DNA of 64,000 nt, from assembly GCA_016839555.1 (NCBI GenBank), contig JAEOUA010000006.1, forward strand, positions 1-64,000, read 5' to 3'. This stretch comes from Promethearchaeota archaeon (lineage in GTDB: Archaea > Asgardarchaeota > Lokiarchaeia > Sigyniarchaeales > SOKP01). This document shows, one piece after another, positions 43,889 through 53,663 of the stretch. Numbering within the stretch: the stretch's first letter is position 1; each line of letters starts with the position of its first letter. The position numbers and the translations under genes are program-made. The notes under the pieces are model-generated. The model did not search any database and was not told the origin of the DNA. It saw nothing but the letters and a program-made list of their open reading frames with translations.

Positions 43889-44311
43889 GTGCGTATTTCA
43901 TTAGTTCTTATTATCTTCTTAATCCTTATTCTCAATTATTTTGGTCCTCAAGTTGCATTTGAATATACAAATACTCTCTTAGATCTCATGTTTATAATAG
44001 TTGGCTATATTATCGGCTCAATTTTTAGAGCATATAAGAATAAAAAAGAAGCGGAACGAATAAAGGAGCAAATTAGGAATTTAAAGGATTTTGAAACGCT
44101 TACAGATGTTCAAATAATAGAGAAATTAGTAGTTGAGAAGCCTAAAAAATGGCAATTACATGGTAAAGGTATTTTTTCCATTCTAATGTTTAGCGCTATA
44201 ACTGTTGCTTTGATTTTTTACACCATTAATTTCGATATAGAGATTTCTATTTTTTCTCTAAGGGAGATTTTATTATTAACAATAAATCCATATTATGGAT
44301 TTAGAGATTAA
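43889..44311 (+). CDS. Membrane protein, downstream half of a possible split gene
   Basis: A GTG at 43889 gives 140 residues, but the frame is open back to the TAA at 43847-43849. Those extra codons encode the conserved YPLYFPKYS segment, which a GTG start would cut off. It has two membrane helices, then a charged helix with KNKKEAERIKEQIRNLKDFE and LTDVQIIEKLVVEKPKKW, then a third helix near the C terminus. The lack of a start codon and Shine-Dalgarno at the beginning of the homologous part argues that this was once continuous with the upstream ORF. Confidence 0.5.
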   Translation: MRISLVLIIFLILILNYFGPQVAFEYTNTLLDLMFIIVGYIIGSIFRAYKNKKEAERIKEQIRNLKDFETLTDVQIIEKLVVEKPKKWQLHGKGIFSILMFSAITVALIFYTINFDIEISIFSLREILLLTINPYYGFRD

Positions 44312-44386
44312 CTAAGAATTTACAAAATTAAAACTCTTTTATTTCAAATTTTTTTTACTTTTTCTCTATTTTTTATTGTTCTTTTT

Positions 44387-44998
44387 CTAAACTTTTTTTC
44401 CAAAGATCCAATATTGATATTCTCCCCCTCTCTGAAGAACTCCCTCAAAAAATATAGAAAAGCCAGCTTTCTGAACAAGCTCTAAGGTTTCCTTAGGAGA
44501 ATAATTACTCCAAAACATTGGCACTCCAAAAAAATTGCTTACTCCTTCTGAACCAGATACGCCTGAATTAATCATTAATATTCCCTCGGGCTTGAGAACT
44601 CTATAAAATTGCTTAAAAATATCCAAATGGTTTTTTCTGGGAATATGAAACAATGTATATACTGAAATAATTCCATCAAATAAATTTTCAGAAAACTCTA
44701 ATTTGTTTGCATCCATTTTAATAAATTCGGCCTGAGGAACATTTTGTCGAGCTAATTTGAGCATAGTTTCTGAGATATCAATTCCGGTGACCTTAATTCC
44801 TTTTTCGCTTAAGAATTTGGCAGTGGGAATCCCAGCACCACATCCTACATCTAATACATGAGCATCTTTTGGTATTAATTTAGAAAAACTTTCCAGCTCA
44901 GAACTAAATTTATTAATATCTCTGTTAGAATAATAATCTTGCGCGATTTGATTATAACCTTTTTCTACCATCTGTGTTTCTAACATATATTTTTTCAT
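44387..44998 (-). CDS. Class I SAM-dependent methyltransferase
   Basis: The 203-residue protein has motif I HVLDVGCGAGIPTAKFL, the acidic end of strand 2 in VTGIDISETML, and motif III in YRVLKPEGILMINSG. It is of the UbiE/Methyltransf_11 type that methylates small molecules. The N-terminal 35 residues form a cap with NQIAQDYYSNRD, typical of this group. The gene is convergent with the membrane ORFs, separated by a T-rich stretch. Nothing nearby shows the substrate. Confidence 0.88.
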   Translation of the reverse strand: MKKYMLETQMVEKGYNQIAQDYYSNRDINKFSSELESFSKLIPKDAHVLDVGCGAGIPTAKFLSEKGIKVTGIDISETMLKLARQNVPQAEFIKMDANKLEFSENLFDGIISVYTLFHIPRKNHLDIFKQFYRVLKPEGILMINSGVSGSEGVSNFFGVPMFWSNYSPKETLELVQKAGFSIFFEGVLQRGGEYQYWIFGKKV

Positions 44999-45166
44999 AC
45001 CCTATATTATTATACTTTAAGAAATGAAATCTATATATGCAATTAAGATTATAGCTGATAAATCATAAAATAATCAAACAAACCAAATTACTCTAAAAAT
45101 AGTTAAGACTGATTTTTTTTTAATTTATTAATAGAATTCTTTTCAATTATTCTAAGAATAAATTAA

Positions 45167-46363
45167 TCATTCAATATGAATAGGATAACTTCCATATTCT
45201 TCTAAGGTGTTATACATTGCCAAAAAGTTTTCCAATTTAACTGCGGGATTAATACTATGTCCAGAGCTTAATATATATCCTCCGTTAGGGCCAAGAGTCT
45301 TAATGAGGTTTTTAGTATAATCTCTTATATATTGTGGATCTTTATCAAATAAATCTTGAGGCGATACGTTGCCTATAAACGTTAATTTATCCCCATATTG
45401 CTTATGGAGCTTAAAAATATCATATTCTGGATTGGCGGTGGTTGGTTCAATTGGATGGATGGCATCTACTCCAATATCAACCACGTCTTTAAATAGCGGA
45501 AAAACATCCCCACAACTATGCAAGATGATTTTTACACCGTGTTTATGAGCTATGTTGCAGATTTCTTCTATCCAGGGTAATATATATTCTCTATAATTCT
45601 TAGGACTCATCAATAAGCCAGATTTATAGCCATAATCATCATAAATCAATATTACCCCATCCTCGCCCCAGTCTATAAAGGCCTTCACCAAGTCTACCGC
45701 AAATTGTCCTCTGTCATCAAACACGTTTTTTAGTTTGCCTTCTGACGCTAATAGTTTGCTAAAGTTGGTAAATCCAAAAGATTGCCATGTAGATTCAAAA
45801 ATTCCCCATATTGAAGGAATAACAAATATTTCTCCATTATATTCCTTCTCTATTTTTTTCATGGTCTTAAAATATTTCTCTCTTCTTGGATCTCTAGGTT
45901 CTGGCGATTCAAAATCACTATATTCCTCAAAATTAGAGAAATAACCTGTTTTATAATATGCAATATCCATTTGATCTGAAGGATTCCTCTTTAAATCAAA
46001 AATACGCCCATATTCATCAATAAAATAATCTTTATAGCAAATTTTTGGAAATAAAATATAGCCGGTAAAGGGAACTGTCGCCATATCGATTCCGATTTTA
46101 TGGTATAAATTCAGGTGTTGTTTTAAGGTATTTTTTAAATAAGATTTAGTCTCGGTTGCTTTCAAGATTGTATTAGTTAATGCTTCAATATCTCCTTGGC
46201 ATAACTCATTTGTTTTTTCAAAACTCTCGATAAGCCCTTGGAATACATATTTTTCTCCAAAATGCTCACAAATTTTTAGATTATCAATGGAAAGTTCAAA
46301 AGAAGGAACTTTATCTGGTTCTTCATGATTAATTGCATTTAATACTCTTTCTTTTGCATTCAT
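45167..46363 (-). CDS. Uroporphyrinogen decarboxylase family methyltransferase
   Basis: The 398-residue protein shares the UroD barrel start MNAKERVLNAINHEEPDKVP and the zinc motif LHSCGDVFPL (H282 and C284). It ends with a GGYILSSGHSINPAVKLEN segment, close to the family's GGYILxxxHxI motif. The H-x-C site is intact here, unlike in the protein at 11043. UroD-type proteins of this group handle methyl groups on corrinoids; true heme-pathway UroD is unlikely because no heme genes are near. No corrinoid protein lies beside it, so its partner may be elsewhere, possibly at 10415. Confidence 0.8.
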   Translation of the reverse strand: MNAKERVLNAINHEEPDKVPSFELSIDNLKICEHFGEKYVFQGLIESFEKTNELCQGDIEALTNTILKATETKSYLKNTLKQHLNLYHKIGIDMATVPFTGYILFPKICYKDYFIDEYGRIFDLKRNPSDQMDIAYYKTGYFSNFEEYSDFESPEPRDPRREKYFKTMKKIEKEYNGEIFVIPSIWGIFESTWQSFGFTNFSKLLASEGKLKNVFDDRGQFAVDLVKAFIDWGEDGVILIYDDYGYKSGLLMSPKNYREYILPWIEEICNIAHKHGVKIILHSCGDVFPLFKDVVDIGVDAIHPIEPTTANPEYDIFKLHKQYGDKLTFIGNVSPQDLFDKDPQYIRDYTKNLIKTLGPNGGYILSSGHSINPAVKLENFLAMYNTLEEYGSYPIHIE

Positions 46364-46486
46364 CGTTATATATAAAATAATTTATGAATTTTAAAAAAAT
46401 CGGAAAAAAAAGAAGATCTTATAGAAGTGAAATTTTTAATCTATCCATCAATTTTTATTTTAATTAAAAGTAGAGGTATATAATAT

Positions 46487-48037
46487 TTGAAAATAGCTAT
46501 AATAGGATCAGGCTTATCTGGACTGACTGCAGCAGCATATTTGGCTCAAAAAGGACACAGTGTAACGGTATTTGAACAATATAAACGGGCGGGAGGGGTT
46601 ACTGCACCTTCAGAAAAGAATGGATATAAATGGGATTTAGGACAATTAATAATAGAAGGATTAGGCCCGAATGAGCCTTTAGGATTAATTCTATCAGAAT
46701 TAGGTATTGAAAATTTAGAGATTGAGGTAGAAGATCGTGGATATGTATTTCCTTCTCTTGAGATTAATAAACCAACTAATTATAAGGGATTCAAATGGCG
46801 AATTAATTATCTAAAGAACTTATTTCCTGAGGATAGTAAAGGTTTAGATCAATACTGGCGAGATTATATTAATTTTACGCGAATCATGACGTATGCGAGA
46901 AGAATGGAACGAGTCTCTGGGATAAAATCATTTTATTGGAAGATGCGATTATTTATTAAATTATTGACCTCAGGTTTATTTTCAAAGAAAGATTGGAGCG
47001 CTACAGAGCTTATGAAACATTACTTTTCTAATGAGACATTACAATTAGTATTTATCTCTATCATTGCGGACTTTTTTACACCCCCAAGTAAATTCTTGGG
47101 ATTAGGAATCTTTAGCTTAAATCCCGAAACAATTTACGATAAGCGTATGCCTAAATTTATCGACAAGAATACAGAACAAATCTATTGTTATAATATTTTG
47201 GGGGGAATAAGTTCGATGGTTGATGCGCTTGTTGATAGAATAGAGAATTTAGGAGGGTCCGTCAAATTAAATACTAAAATTAAGAAAATTCTTATTGAGG
47301 AAAACAAAGTACAAGGGGCAATGGATGATCGAGGAAATAAGAGTTTGGCAGATGTCGTGATCGCAGCAGGAAGCGCAAAAAAGACTTTTTTTGACTTAAT
47401 AGGAAAAGAATATCTTTCCACGGAACTTATTGAAAAAGTAAATAATCTTAAATTAATGGAATCGGTTTTTATGGTTCATCTAGGACTTAATGAAAACTAC
47501 GATCCCTCAAAATTTAATCAAGGATATACTGTAAGATATTATTATGGAATTGATACTACTAAAGAATTGGAAGAAGGAATTAATGATGAACGAAAGGGTT
47601 CATATCACGAAGGCAAAAAGGGATTTGTAGTTCATATTCCTAGCCTTCATTCGCCAGAAATGGCACCTCAAGGACATCATGCAATGACAATATATACCAT
47701 TTGTCCTAATAAATTAAATCAAGGAACTTGGAAAGAAAGAAAAGAAGAATATACTGATAAATTGCTTAATTACGCTGAAAAATATTTTCCAGACTTGAAG
47801 AAACACATTGATACTCAAGTGATTATGACACCCGAAGACTTTCGTAATCGAGTATATGTGGATCATCATGCATTTGGGGGATTAGCTCCATATATCGAAA
47901 ATCCTAGAATTTCGTTTCAAACGCCGATTGAAGGATTATGGTTTATAGGGGCCCAGAGTGAAAGTGGTGGTGGCGTAAATAATGTAATTCCTGGGGCCTA
48001 TAAAACAGCAAAAAAAATAGTGAAATTATCTCACTAA
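46487..48037 (+). CDS. FAD-dependent oxidoreductase, phytoene desaturase/CrtISO-like
   Basis: A TTG at 46487 directly precedes the FAD motif KIAIIGSGLSGLTAAAYLAQ, and a GAGGT sequence lies about ten bases upstream. The 516-residue protein continues with VFEQYKRAGGVTAPSEKNGY and ends with the flavin-contacting GLWFIGAQSESGGGVNNVIP segment. This matches the phytoene desaturase/carotenoid isomerase superfamily, whose archaeal members also reduce geranylgeranyl or retinol-like substrates. No carotenoid genes are near, so the substrate is unknown. It is divergent from the UroD-family gene across 120 bases. Confidence 0.85.
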   Translation: MKIAIIGSGLSGLTAAAYLAQKGHSVTVFEQYKRAGGVTAPSEKNGYKWDLGQLIIEGLGPNEPLGLILSELGIENLEIEVEDRGYVFPSLEINKPTNYKGFKWRINYLKNLFPEDSKGLDQYWRDYINFTRIMTYARRMERVSGIKSFYWKMRLFIKLLTSGLFSKKDWSATELMKHYFSNETLQLVFISIIADFFTPPSKFLGLGIFSLNPETIYDKRMPKFIDKNTEQIYCYNILGGISSMVDALVDRIENLGGSVKLNTKIKKILIEENKVQGAMDDRGNKSLADVVIAAGSAKKTFFDLIGKEYLSTELIEKVNNLKLMESVFMVHLGLNENYDPSKFNQGYTVRYYYGIDTTKELEEGINDERKGSYHEGKKGFVVHIPSLHSPEMAPQGHHAMTIYTICPNKLNQGTWKERKEEYTDKLLNYAEKYFPDLKKHIDTQVIMTPEDFRNRVYVDHHAFGGLAPYIENPRISFQTPIEGLWFIGAQSESGGGVNNVIPGAYKTAKKIVKLSH

Positions 48038-48059
48038 GACTTTTTATGACTTTATTCTC

Positions 48060-48067
48060 TTTTTTTT
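48060..48067 (+). terminator. Oligo-T terminator candidate
   Basis: Eight T about 25 bases after the stop of the FAD oxidoreductase gene, in a pyrimidine-rich stretch between convergent genes. Confidence 0.35.
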
Positions 48068-48090
48068 ATTTATCATCTAATATAATTTTT

Positions 48091-49101
48091 TTAAGCACTT
48101 TCCTTATAATTAAACCAAGCAACAATCTTTGGGATTAAAAATGCAATAACCAAGAGTATAAAGAATCCGGTAATAGAAAGTATTAGTTCGAACAAGAAGA
48201 TAAGATTTGGATCTACATAAAGATATATTATAGTACTCAATGAATTACTAAAACCATGATATACAATAGGAGCGACTAAGCTATTGGTTCGTTCGTAGAG
48301 GAAACAACATACAATTGCAAATGGAAAAGTATTTATGACTTTTCCAATGATATATGGAAGATACAAGTTAAATGAGAGATCTGCATTGATTAACCAAGGA
48401 ATATGGAATATTGTAAACACTACTGAGGTAAAAATAGTAGCATACCAGAATGATTTTCCTGCTTTTCGCATTTTAGTGAAAAAATAGCCCCTAAAGATTA
48501 ACTCTTCAGCAACTCCCACCGCCAATACTTGATAGGGAAAGGTGATAAATTGCGAGAGCTCAAATATTTCAATATGGGAAAAAGCATCTGTACCGCTAAA
48601 GCTGAATGAAAGAACAATATGAAGCAAGGTGAATATTACAATATTAATTAACGCAACCACACAGCCGAGCAATATATTTTTACCTAAATTTTCCCGTTTC
48701 AATCCAAATTCAGAGAGATAGAATCCTTCTACTAAAATAATCTGCGTTGTTACCATATATAACAGTGGAAGCTTCTCAAAAGTGATTCCGAATTTCCAAA
48801 TCATAAATTGTCGGGGAACCCATAATACAGCCATAAAGACCGCAAAAAGAATAACTGTTTTTCGAAAATCAATATCTCCTTCTAATCTTTTTAATTCCTT
48901 TTTACTCTTAATAAGGTGAATCAAGTAAAGTAGAACAATATAGAAAATAATTGAAAACACAATCGGCATAATATAGAATCGGGGATATTCTTCAGAGCCT
49001 TGAATCCAAATATTGAAATCGAAGATCAGAATTATCGCGCATAATCCAAAATACAAGAGATATGGAGTAATTTTTATAAATTTATCATATTTTTCATTCA
49101 T
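48091..49101 (-). CDS. CPBP family intramembrane metalloprotease
   Basis: The 336-residue protein has about eight hydrophobic segments and the CPBP (Abi/CAAX Rce1-like) motifs. These are GVAEELIFRGYFF (E199, E200, R204), FTSVVFTIFHIPWL (H233) and APIVYHGFSNS. These residues bind zinc or activate water inside the membrane. Rce1 cleaves prenylated CAAX proteins in eukaryotes; prokaryotic members process bacteriocins or are of unknown role. It is convergent with the FAD oxidoreductase gene. Because the genome encodes Ras-like proteins, a lipid-anchor maturation role is conceivable, but no CAAX box is seen here. Confidence 0.88.
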   Translation of the reverse strand: MNEKYDKFIKITPYLLYFGLCAIILIFDFNIWIQGSEEYPRFYIMPIVFSIIFYIVLLYLIHLIKSKKELKRLEGDIDFRKTVILFAVFMAVLWVPRQFMIWKFGITFEKLPLLYMVTTQIILVEGFYLSEFGLKRENLGKNILLGCVVALINIVIFTLLHIVLSFSFSGTDAFSHIEIFELSQFITFPYQVLAVGVAEELIFRGYFFTKMRKAGKSFWYATIFTSVVFTIFHIPWLINADLSFNLYLPYIIGKVINTFPFAIVCCFLYERTNSLVAPIVYHGFSNSLSTIIYLYVDPNLIFLFELILSITGFFILLVIAFLIPKIVAWFNYKESA

Positions 49102-49308
49102 AAGATACTCACAACTATTAGTGTTATTTTTTAATTATTGGTTTTTATCATTTAAAATATTTTCTCCCTAAGAGTTTTTATAAAAAAAATTTAGGAAGAA
49201 TTATTCGGTTAAATAAGAGTGTAAATAAACTATTGGAATTTATATGATCATCAAGCTAAAATTTTTAAATTTTAATTTGAAATTTATCTATGAAATAATC
49301 AAAGTGAG

Positions 49309-50115
49309 TTGATAAAGATTTCAAAAAATAATTATGAATATATTTTAACGGACTTTAATAACGGCATCAAGAAAATCATATTAAACCGTCCTAAAAAGCT
49401 TAATGCGTTAAACTATCCCTTAATCATGGAAATAATAAACGTTTTAGAGGATTCCATGAAAAATCGAAAGATAAGAGTTATTGCGATCGAGGGAAAAGGA
49501 GAAGATTTCTGTTCGGGAGATGATATGAAGAGTATGGGTCCTGATGGAGTAAAATTTAAACCATTAGATGATGGTTCGCAGCTTCCCCATCAAAGAATGA
49601 ATAGATTACTTCGAAAAATTCAAAAACCGGTAATAGCTTTATTGCAAGGATATTGTTTAGGCGCAGGCTTTGAATTAGCCTTAGCATGTGATTTTAGAAT
49701 AGCAGCAGATAATTTGGAAATAGGAGATCATCGCGCGTCGCGGGCGATATGCATAATGAGTGGAGCAAGCTGGCTACTTCCTAGAATAGTAGGCTTTGGA
49801 AGAGCTACAGAAATTATTTTCACCGGAAAGCATCTCTCTGCCGAAGAAGCATACAATATCGGCTTGATCACTGAATATTATCCTACGGATACTTTTAGAG
49901 AAAAATCAATGGAATTTGTGGAGAATATCGCAAAAATGCCAACAAAATGCCTTGGATACAATAAAGCAATGCTAAATTTTTCGATGAAAAATGATTTCTT
50001 TCCATCATTACAAAATGAATTCAAACTCTATTGTAAAAATATAGCATCTAAGGATTTTGGGGAAGGAATGAAGAGCTTTTATGATAAGCGGGAACCACAA
50101 TTTATAGGGCGTTAA
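49309..50115 (+). CDS. Enoyl-CoA hydratase/isomerase family protein
   Basis: A TTG start at 49309 opens a 268-residue crotonase. The CoA-binding region has LNRPKKLNALNYP and the oxyanion hole GKGEDFCSGDDMKSMG. The second oxyanion strand QGYCLGAGFELALACDFRIA is followed by GDHRASRAICIMSGASWLLP, and the family segment HLSAEEAYNIGLI follows. It ends with KREPQFIGR. It acts on enoyl- or hydroxyacyl-CoA. It lies just before the FilR1-type regulator and 1.1 kb before the acyl-CoA operon, which has two more paralogues, so three crotonases occur within 6 kb. Confidence 0.9.
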   Translation: MIKISKNNYEYILTDFNNGIKKIILNRPKKLNALNYPLIMEIINVLEDSMKNRKIRVIAIEGKGEDFCSGDDMKSMGPDGVKFKPLDDGSQLPHQRMNRLLRKIQKPVIALLQGYCLGAGFELALACDFRIAADNLEIGDHRASRAICIMSGASWLLPRIVGFGRATEIIFTGKHLSAEEAYNIGLITEYYPTDTFREKSMEFVENIAKMPTKCLGYNKAMLNFSMKNDFFPSLQNEFKLYCKNIASKDFGEGMKSFYDKREPQFIGR

Positions 50116-50158
50116 ATTAGAAAATTTTTTATTAATTTTTACTTATAAATTGTATTGT

Positions 50159-50971
50159 TTAATTAAACGATTTTAAGGCTTTTCTAATGAAGGGTTTTAT
50201 AGATTTTCCTTTGTTCCAATAAAATTTAAACAAATCTTTACACCAATTAATAAATGAAGGATGATTATCTATTAAACATTGACTATAATCAATATCATTG
50301 CCTTTATTTAAAAATAGAATCCCACCTTTTTCGGAAACTACAAAAGAGAGGCTAATTTTCTCTAAGAGTCGAATATTTTCATAAATATTGAGTTTTTTAT
50401 AAAACTTCATGGGCTCTTTAAACTTTTCGGACCATTCTTTTGGGATATGATATGATTTTAATAATGATTTATCAATTAACGCGCGGATTTCTAAATTTTG
50501 ATTATGGATATTTTGTTCTACAATTGGTAAAAGGGAATTTTGAAATTGATCTGTAATAGCATATATAAATTGTTCAGAGTTTTTTACTAAATCTGACCAT
50601 AATTCAATATTTTGTAGAGTTTTTGTGCTTAATTCAAGTGTTTGGAGCTCACCTAATTGTAATATTAAATAAAGTGGAATTGAAGTGATATCATGGATAT
50701 TGAAGAAATCTTTATATTTAATAGACACTTTAAAAAGATTTATAATCCAATAAAATATTTTTCCAATGTTCGAAATGCTGTATTTCCCTTCCTTTGTTTT
50801 ATTAACTAGTTTTTTTTCCCGAAGCCTTTTTAGATGTCTTGAAACTTCTGAACCTGTTATATTTAAATCTCGTTCAATCTCACTATGCTTTTTATCTTTT
50901 TCATAGAGACTTCTAAATACAGCGATTCTATCTTCATTAGAAAATTCAAAAAATAAATCTTTAATCTCCAA
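50159..50971 (-). CDS. Winged-helix regulator with FilR1-type domain (COG4742)
   Basis: The 270-residue protein starts with a winged helix, SNEDRIAVFRSLYEKDKKHSEIERD, and contains NITGSEVSRHLKRLREKKLV (about 37-56), typical of ArsR-like archaeal regulators. The rest resembles the FilR1 middle domain found with such HTH domains, with MKFYKKLNIYENIRLLEKIS and EKGGILFLNKG. It is placed between crotonase genes and read away from the acyl-CoA operon across 250 bases, so it is a candidate regulator of that operon. The ligand is unknown. Confidence 0.85.
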   Translation of the reverse strand: MEIKDLFFEFSNEDRIAVFRSLYEKDKKHSEIERDLNITGSEVSRHLKRLREKKLVNKTKEGKYSISNIGKIFYWIINLFKVSIKYKDFFNIHDITSIPLYLILQLGELQTLELSTKTLQNIELWSDLVKNSEQFIYAITDQFQNSLLPIVEQNIHNQNLEIRALIDKSLLKSYHIPKEWSEKFKEPMKFYKKLNIYENIRLLEKISLSFVVSEKGGILFLNKGNDIDYSQCLIDNHPSFINWCKDLFKFYWNKGKSIKPFIRKALKSFN

Positions 50972-51220
50972 GATAACTCAATATTAAATTTTTCAAATAC
51001 TATATTTGAATTGTAATTTTACTTTGTTATTTAAAGTATAAATATTATGAATTTAAATTCATTAGCATTTTTTTAAATTTTTTAATTTTATTTAAAATGA
51101 TTTAATCAAGTTTAACTTAGTCTTATTTTATTTAGAGTCTTTATACGATTTCTTTAAATTTATAGCAATAATACTATATTTTGAGTTATTAATAAAAGAT
51201 TTTAATAAAATAATAAAAGA

Positions 51221-51529
51221 GTGTATAGTATTTTGTCAGAAGAATTAGAAAAAAGAGCATTAAACTTATTAGCAAAAAATTTTGAATACAATCAAGCGTT
51301 GCATATGGAAGCCCCGCAGATGGCAGAATTACTCGGAGTTAAGGAAATAGAAATCCAACCCGTGTTAAAAGTATTGGCAGAAAAAGAATGGGCTAACCTT
51401 TATACGGAAGGAGATAAAGTCAAATTAGCTAAAATTTCGTGGAAAGGATTGAATGAAATTGGAGAGGTTAATTTAAAGTTTGGAATGGGAAAGCATGCAT
51501 ATGATAATTATAGTGCGGAGGGATATTGA
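51221..51529 (+). CDS. Small winged-helix-like protein at the head of the acyl-CoA operon
   Basis: GTG at 51221 gives 102 residues; TTG at 51233 (SEELEKRALNLL) is an equally good start because no clear Shine-Dalgarno exists for either. The helix-rich sequence ends with LKVLAEKEWANLYTEGDKV and VKLAKISWKGL, the pattern of a winged helix. It reaches its stop three bases before the acyl-CoA dehydrogenase ATG. It could be a small DNA-binding regulator or an accessory subunit of the dehydrogenase. I do not recognise a named family. Confidence 0.65.
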   Translation: MYSILSEELEKRALNLLAKNFEYNQALHMEAPQMAELLGVKEIEIQPVLKVLAEKEWANLYTEGDKVKLAKISWKGLNEIGEVNLKFGMGKHAYDNYSAEGY

Positions 51530-51531
51530 TA

Positions 51532-52776
51532 ATGTTTGATTATATGCCGTGGTGGGATGAAGACACCCGGCAATTTGCTGATGAAGTGGAAAAATTTGTG
51601 GATGAGGAATTAGTTCCACGGACACAAGCCATTATGGAGCGAAATGAAGATCATATGTCAATTCAATGGGAAGCCTCAAAACTATGCGTAGAAAGAGGCT
51701 TTCATCCATTAATGGTCTTAGCAGAGAAGGAATTTGGTGGGCGAGATAAGGGATATGCGGGATATACTATTCTCAATGAAGAAATTGGGCGGTCTAATAT
51801 TAATGTGAACCCCTTACTAACGAGTGTGTTCGGGGCTGGGCCTATCCATTTATTTGGCACAAAATCGCAAAAGGAAAAATTTCTCAAACCGATAGTTCAG
51901 GGGGATAAATGGGCAAGTATTACAGTGACCGAACCTGATGTGGGAAATGATGCAGCAGGAGTACAACTTTATGCTGAAAAAGATGGTGATGATTGGATTT
52001 TGAATGGATGGAAGCGATATATTACCTTAGGATGTCTTTCTGATTATCACTTAGTTTACGCATTAAGCGATCCAGATATGAGAAGTATGTATCGCCATTT
52101 ATCAGCATTCATTGTTCCAGCAGATTCGCCGGGTATTACTACTGAAAAAGTTAATCAACTCATTGGAGACGTGGAAATGGCGAATTCCGTACTTCGCTAT
52201 AAAGATGTGAGGGTTCCTAAAGAAAATATGATCCTCGGCGATGGCGACGGATGGACCGTTATGACCTCAGCCTTGAATATCGAGCGATTAGGCATTGCCA
52301 GTGTTGTGGGCTCCACTAAAAACTTATTTGAAACTGCGAGAGCATATGGAAGACGTAGAGTCCAATTTGGTTTACCTATTTCACGCTATAATGGAGTCCA
52401 ACTTAGAATGGCAAATATCAGCATGAGAATGCATCTCACAAGGGTTTATATTTATTATTTAGCTGAACTATTAGATACTGGAGAAGCAGATATGTTTAGT
52501 TTTGCCTTAAAATCTTCGACTGCGAAGATTTTTGGAACAGAATCTTTAACTGAAAATTCATTAGATGCGCTCTATATCGTTGGAGGCGATGGTTACCTCC
52601 AGGAAACGGGCATTGGGACCATTTTAAAAAATGCTGCCTTAATGCAAATAGCTGGAGGGTCAAACGATATTTTGCGGTTATTTATTGGACGGCAAGAATT
52701 TAAACAGGATGTGGATGAACGCATGATAAATCCATCTGTCAGAGGACCTACCAAAGAGGAAGCAGAAAAATTATAA
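51532..52776 (+). CDS. Acyl-CoA dehydrogenase
   Basis: ATG at 51532 follows a GGAGGGA Shine-Dalgarno by 8 bases, giving 414 residues. Acyl-CoA dehydrogenase hallmarks are present: an N-terminal helical domain, the FAD and substrate motif WASITVTEPDVGNDAAGVQL, a beta domain with WKRYITLGCLSDYHLVY, and the C-terminal helices with YGRRRVQFGLPISRYNGVQL. A glutamate candidate for the base is in the ALYIVGGDGYLQETGIGTIL region. It oxidises acyl-CoA to enoyl-CoA and passes electrons to ETF, which is not in the window. It precedes a crotonase by 16 bases. Confidence 0.92.
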   Translation: MFDYMPWWDEDTRQFADEVEKFVDEELVPRTQAIMERNEDHMSIQWEASKLCVERGFHPLMVLAEKEFGGRDKGYAGYTILNEEIGRSNINVNPLLTSVFGAGPIHLFGTKSQKEKFLKPIVQGDKWASITVTEPDVGNDAAGVQLYAEKDGDDWILNGWKRYITLGCLSDYHLVYALSDPDMRSMYRHLSAFIVPADSPGITTEKVNQLIGDVEMANSVLRYKDVRVPKENMILGDGDGWTVMTSALNIERLGIASVVGSTKNLFETARAYGRRRVQFGLPISRYNGVQLRMANISMRMHLTRVYIYYLAELLDTGEADMFSFALKSSTAKIFGTESLTENSLDALYIVGGDGYLQETGIGTILKNAALMQIAGGSNDILRLFIGRQEFKQDVDERMINPSVRGPTKEEAEKL

Positions 52777-52792
52777 AAAAGAGGATAAAAAA

Positions 52793-53593
52793 ATGGCAAA
52801 TTATAAAGAAATAAAGTTTGAAGTTGAAGATGAGATAGGGTGGTTAACTATTGACCGCCCAGAAAGACGCAATGCATTATGCAGGGACGTATGGGCGAGT
52901 ATTGGTCAAGTATTAATGGATACATGGGATGATATAGGCGTAAGAGTAATTGTCCTTACGGGAAATGATGATAAAATTAAGGGAAAAGCCGCATTTTCTG
53001 CGGGACTTGATATTAAAGAAATGTCAACCACCGGATTCAAGAATTTAGGTGATTTCCTAGGGATATTACTCGATCCTTGTGAATTAATGGCACGATATCC
53101 AAAGCCATTAATTGCGATGATCAATGGATATGCATATGCTGGTGGGCTAGAATTAACACTATGGTGTGATTGCGCGGTTGCGGCAGATGATGCTGTGATG
53201 GGATTCTGGGAGAATCGTAGAGGCCTTGCGAGTGGGGTAGCCTTCCTTTTACTTCCTGAACTAATAGGAATGCGCCAAACTAAAGAGCTTTTACTTACCG
53301 GGAAGATCATTTCAGCTGATGAGGCTTTTCGAATGGGTTTGGTGAATAAGGTGGTACCACACGATCAATTACGACAGGCAACTAAGGAAATGGCAGAGGA
53401 AATGAAGAAGGTTGCCCCATTAAGCCATAAATGGACGAAAAGATGGTTTCAAAAAGGATATCATTATACCAGGACACGAGCAATTGGATCACTTTGGGAA
53501 CCATTCCAAGAATTATTCCATAGTGAAGATGTGATCGAGGGCTTTACTGCTTTCATGGAGGGTAATAGAGAACCAAAATGGAGTGGAAAATAA
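52793..53593 (+). CDS. Enoyl-CoA hydratase/isomerase family protein
   Basis: The 266-residue crotonase has LTIDRPERRNALCRDVW, the oxyanion hole KAAFSAGLDIKEM, and MINGYAYAGGLELTLWCDCA. GFWENRRGLASGVAFLLLPE occupies the catalytic glutamate region. An AGAGGAT ribosome-binding site lies six bases before ATG. The substrate is an enoyl-CoA. The location right behind acyl-CoA dehydrogenase suggests that it hydrates that enzyme's product. The C-terminal part (KWTKRWFQKGYHYTRTRAI) is longer and more basic than in common hydratases. Confidence 0.9.
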   Translation: MANYKEIKFEVEDEIGWLTIDRPERRNALCRDVWASIGQVLMDTWDDIGVRVIVLTGNDDKIKGKAAFSAGLDIKEMSTTGFKNLGDFLGILLDPCELMARYPKPLIAMINGYAYAGGLELTLWCDCAVAADDAVMGFWENRRGLASGVAFLLLPELIGMRQTKELLLTGKIISADEAFRMGLVNKVVPHDQLRQATKEMAEEMKKVAPLSHKWTKRWFQKGYHYTRTRAIGSLWEPFQELFHSEDVIEGFTAFMEGNREPKWSGK

Positions 53594-53663
53594 CATAATC
53601 AAATAAATAAAATATTTTTTTAAATTGATAAATTAAAAATTAACTTTAAGGAGGGAAAAAAAA

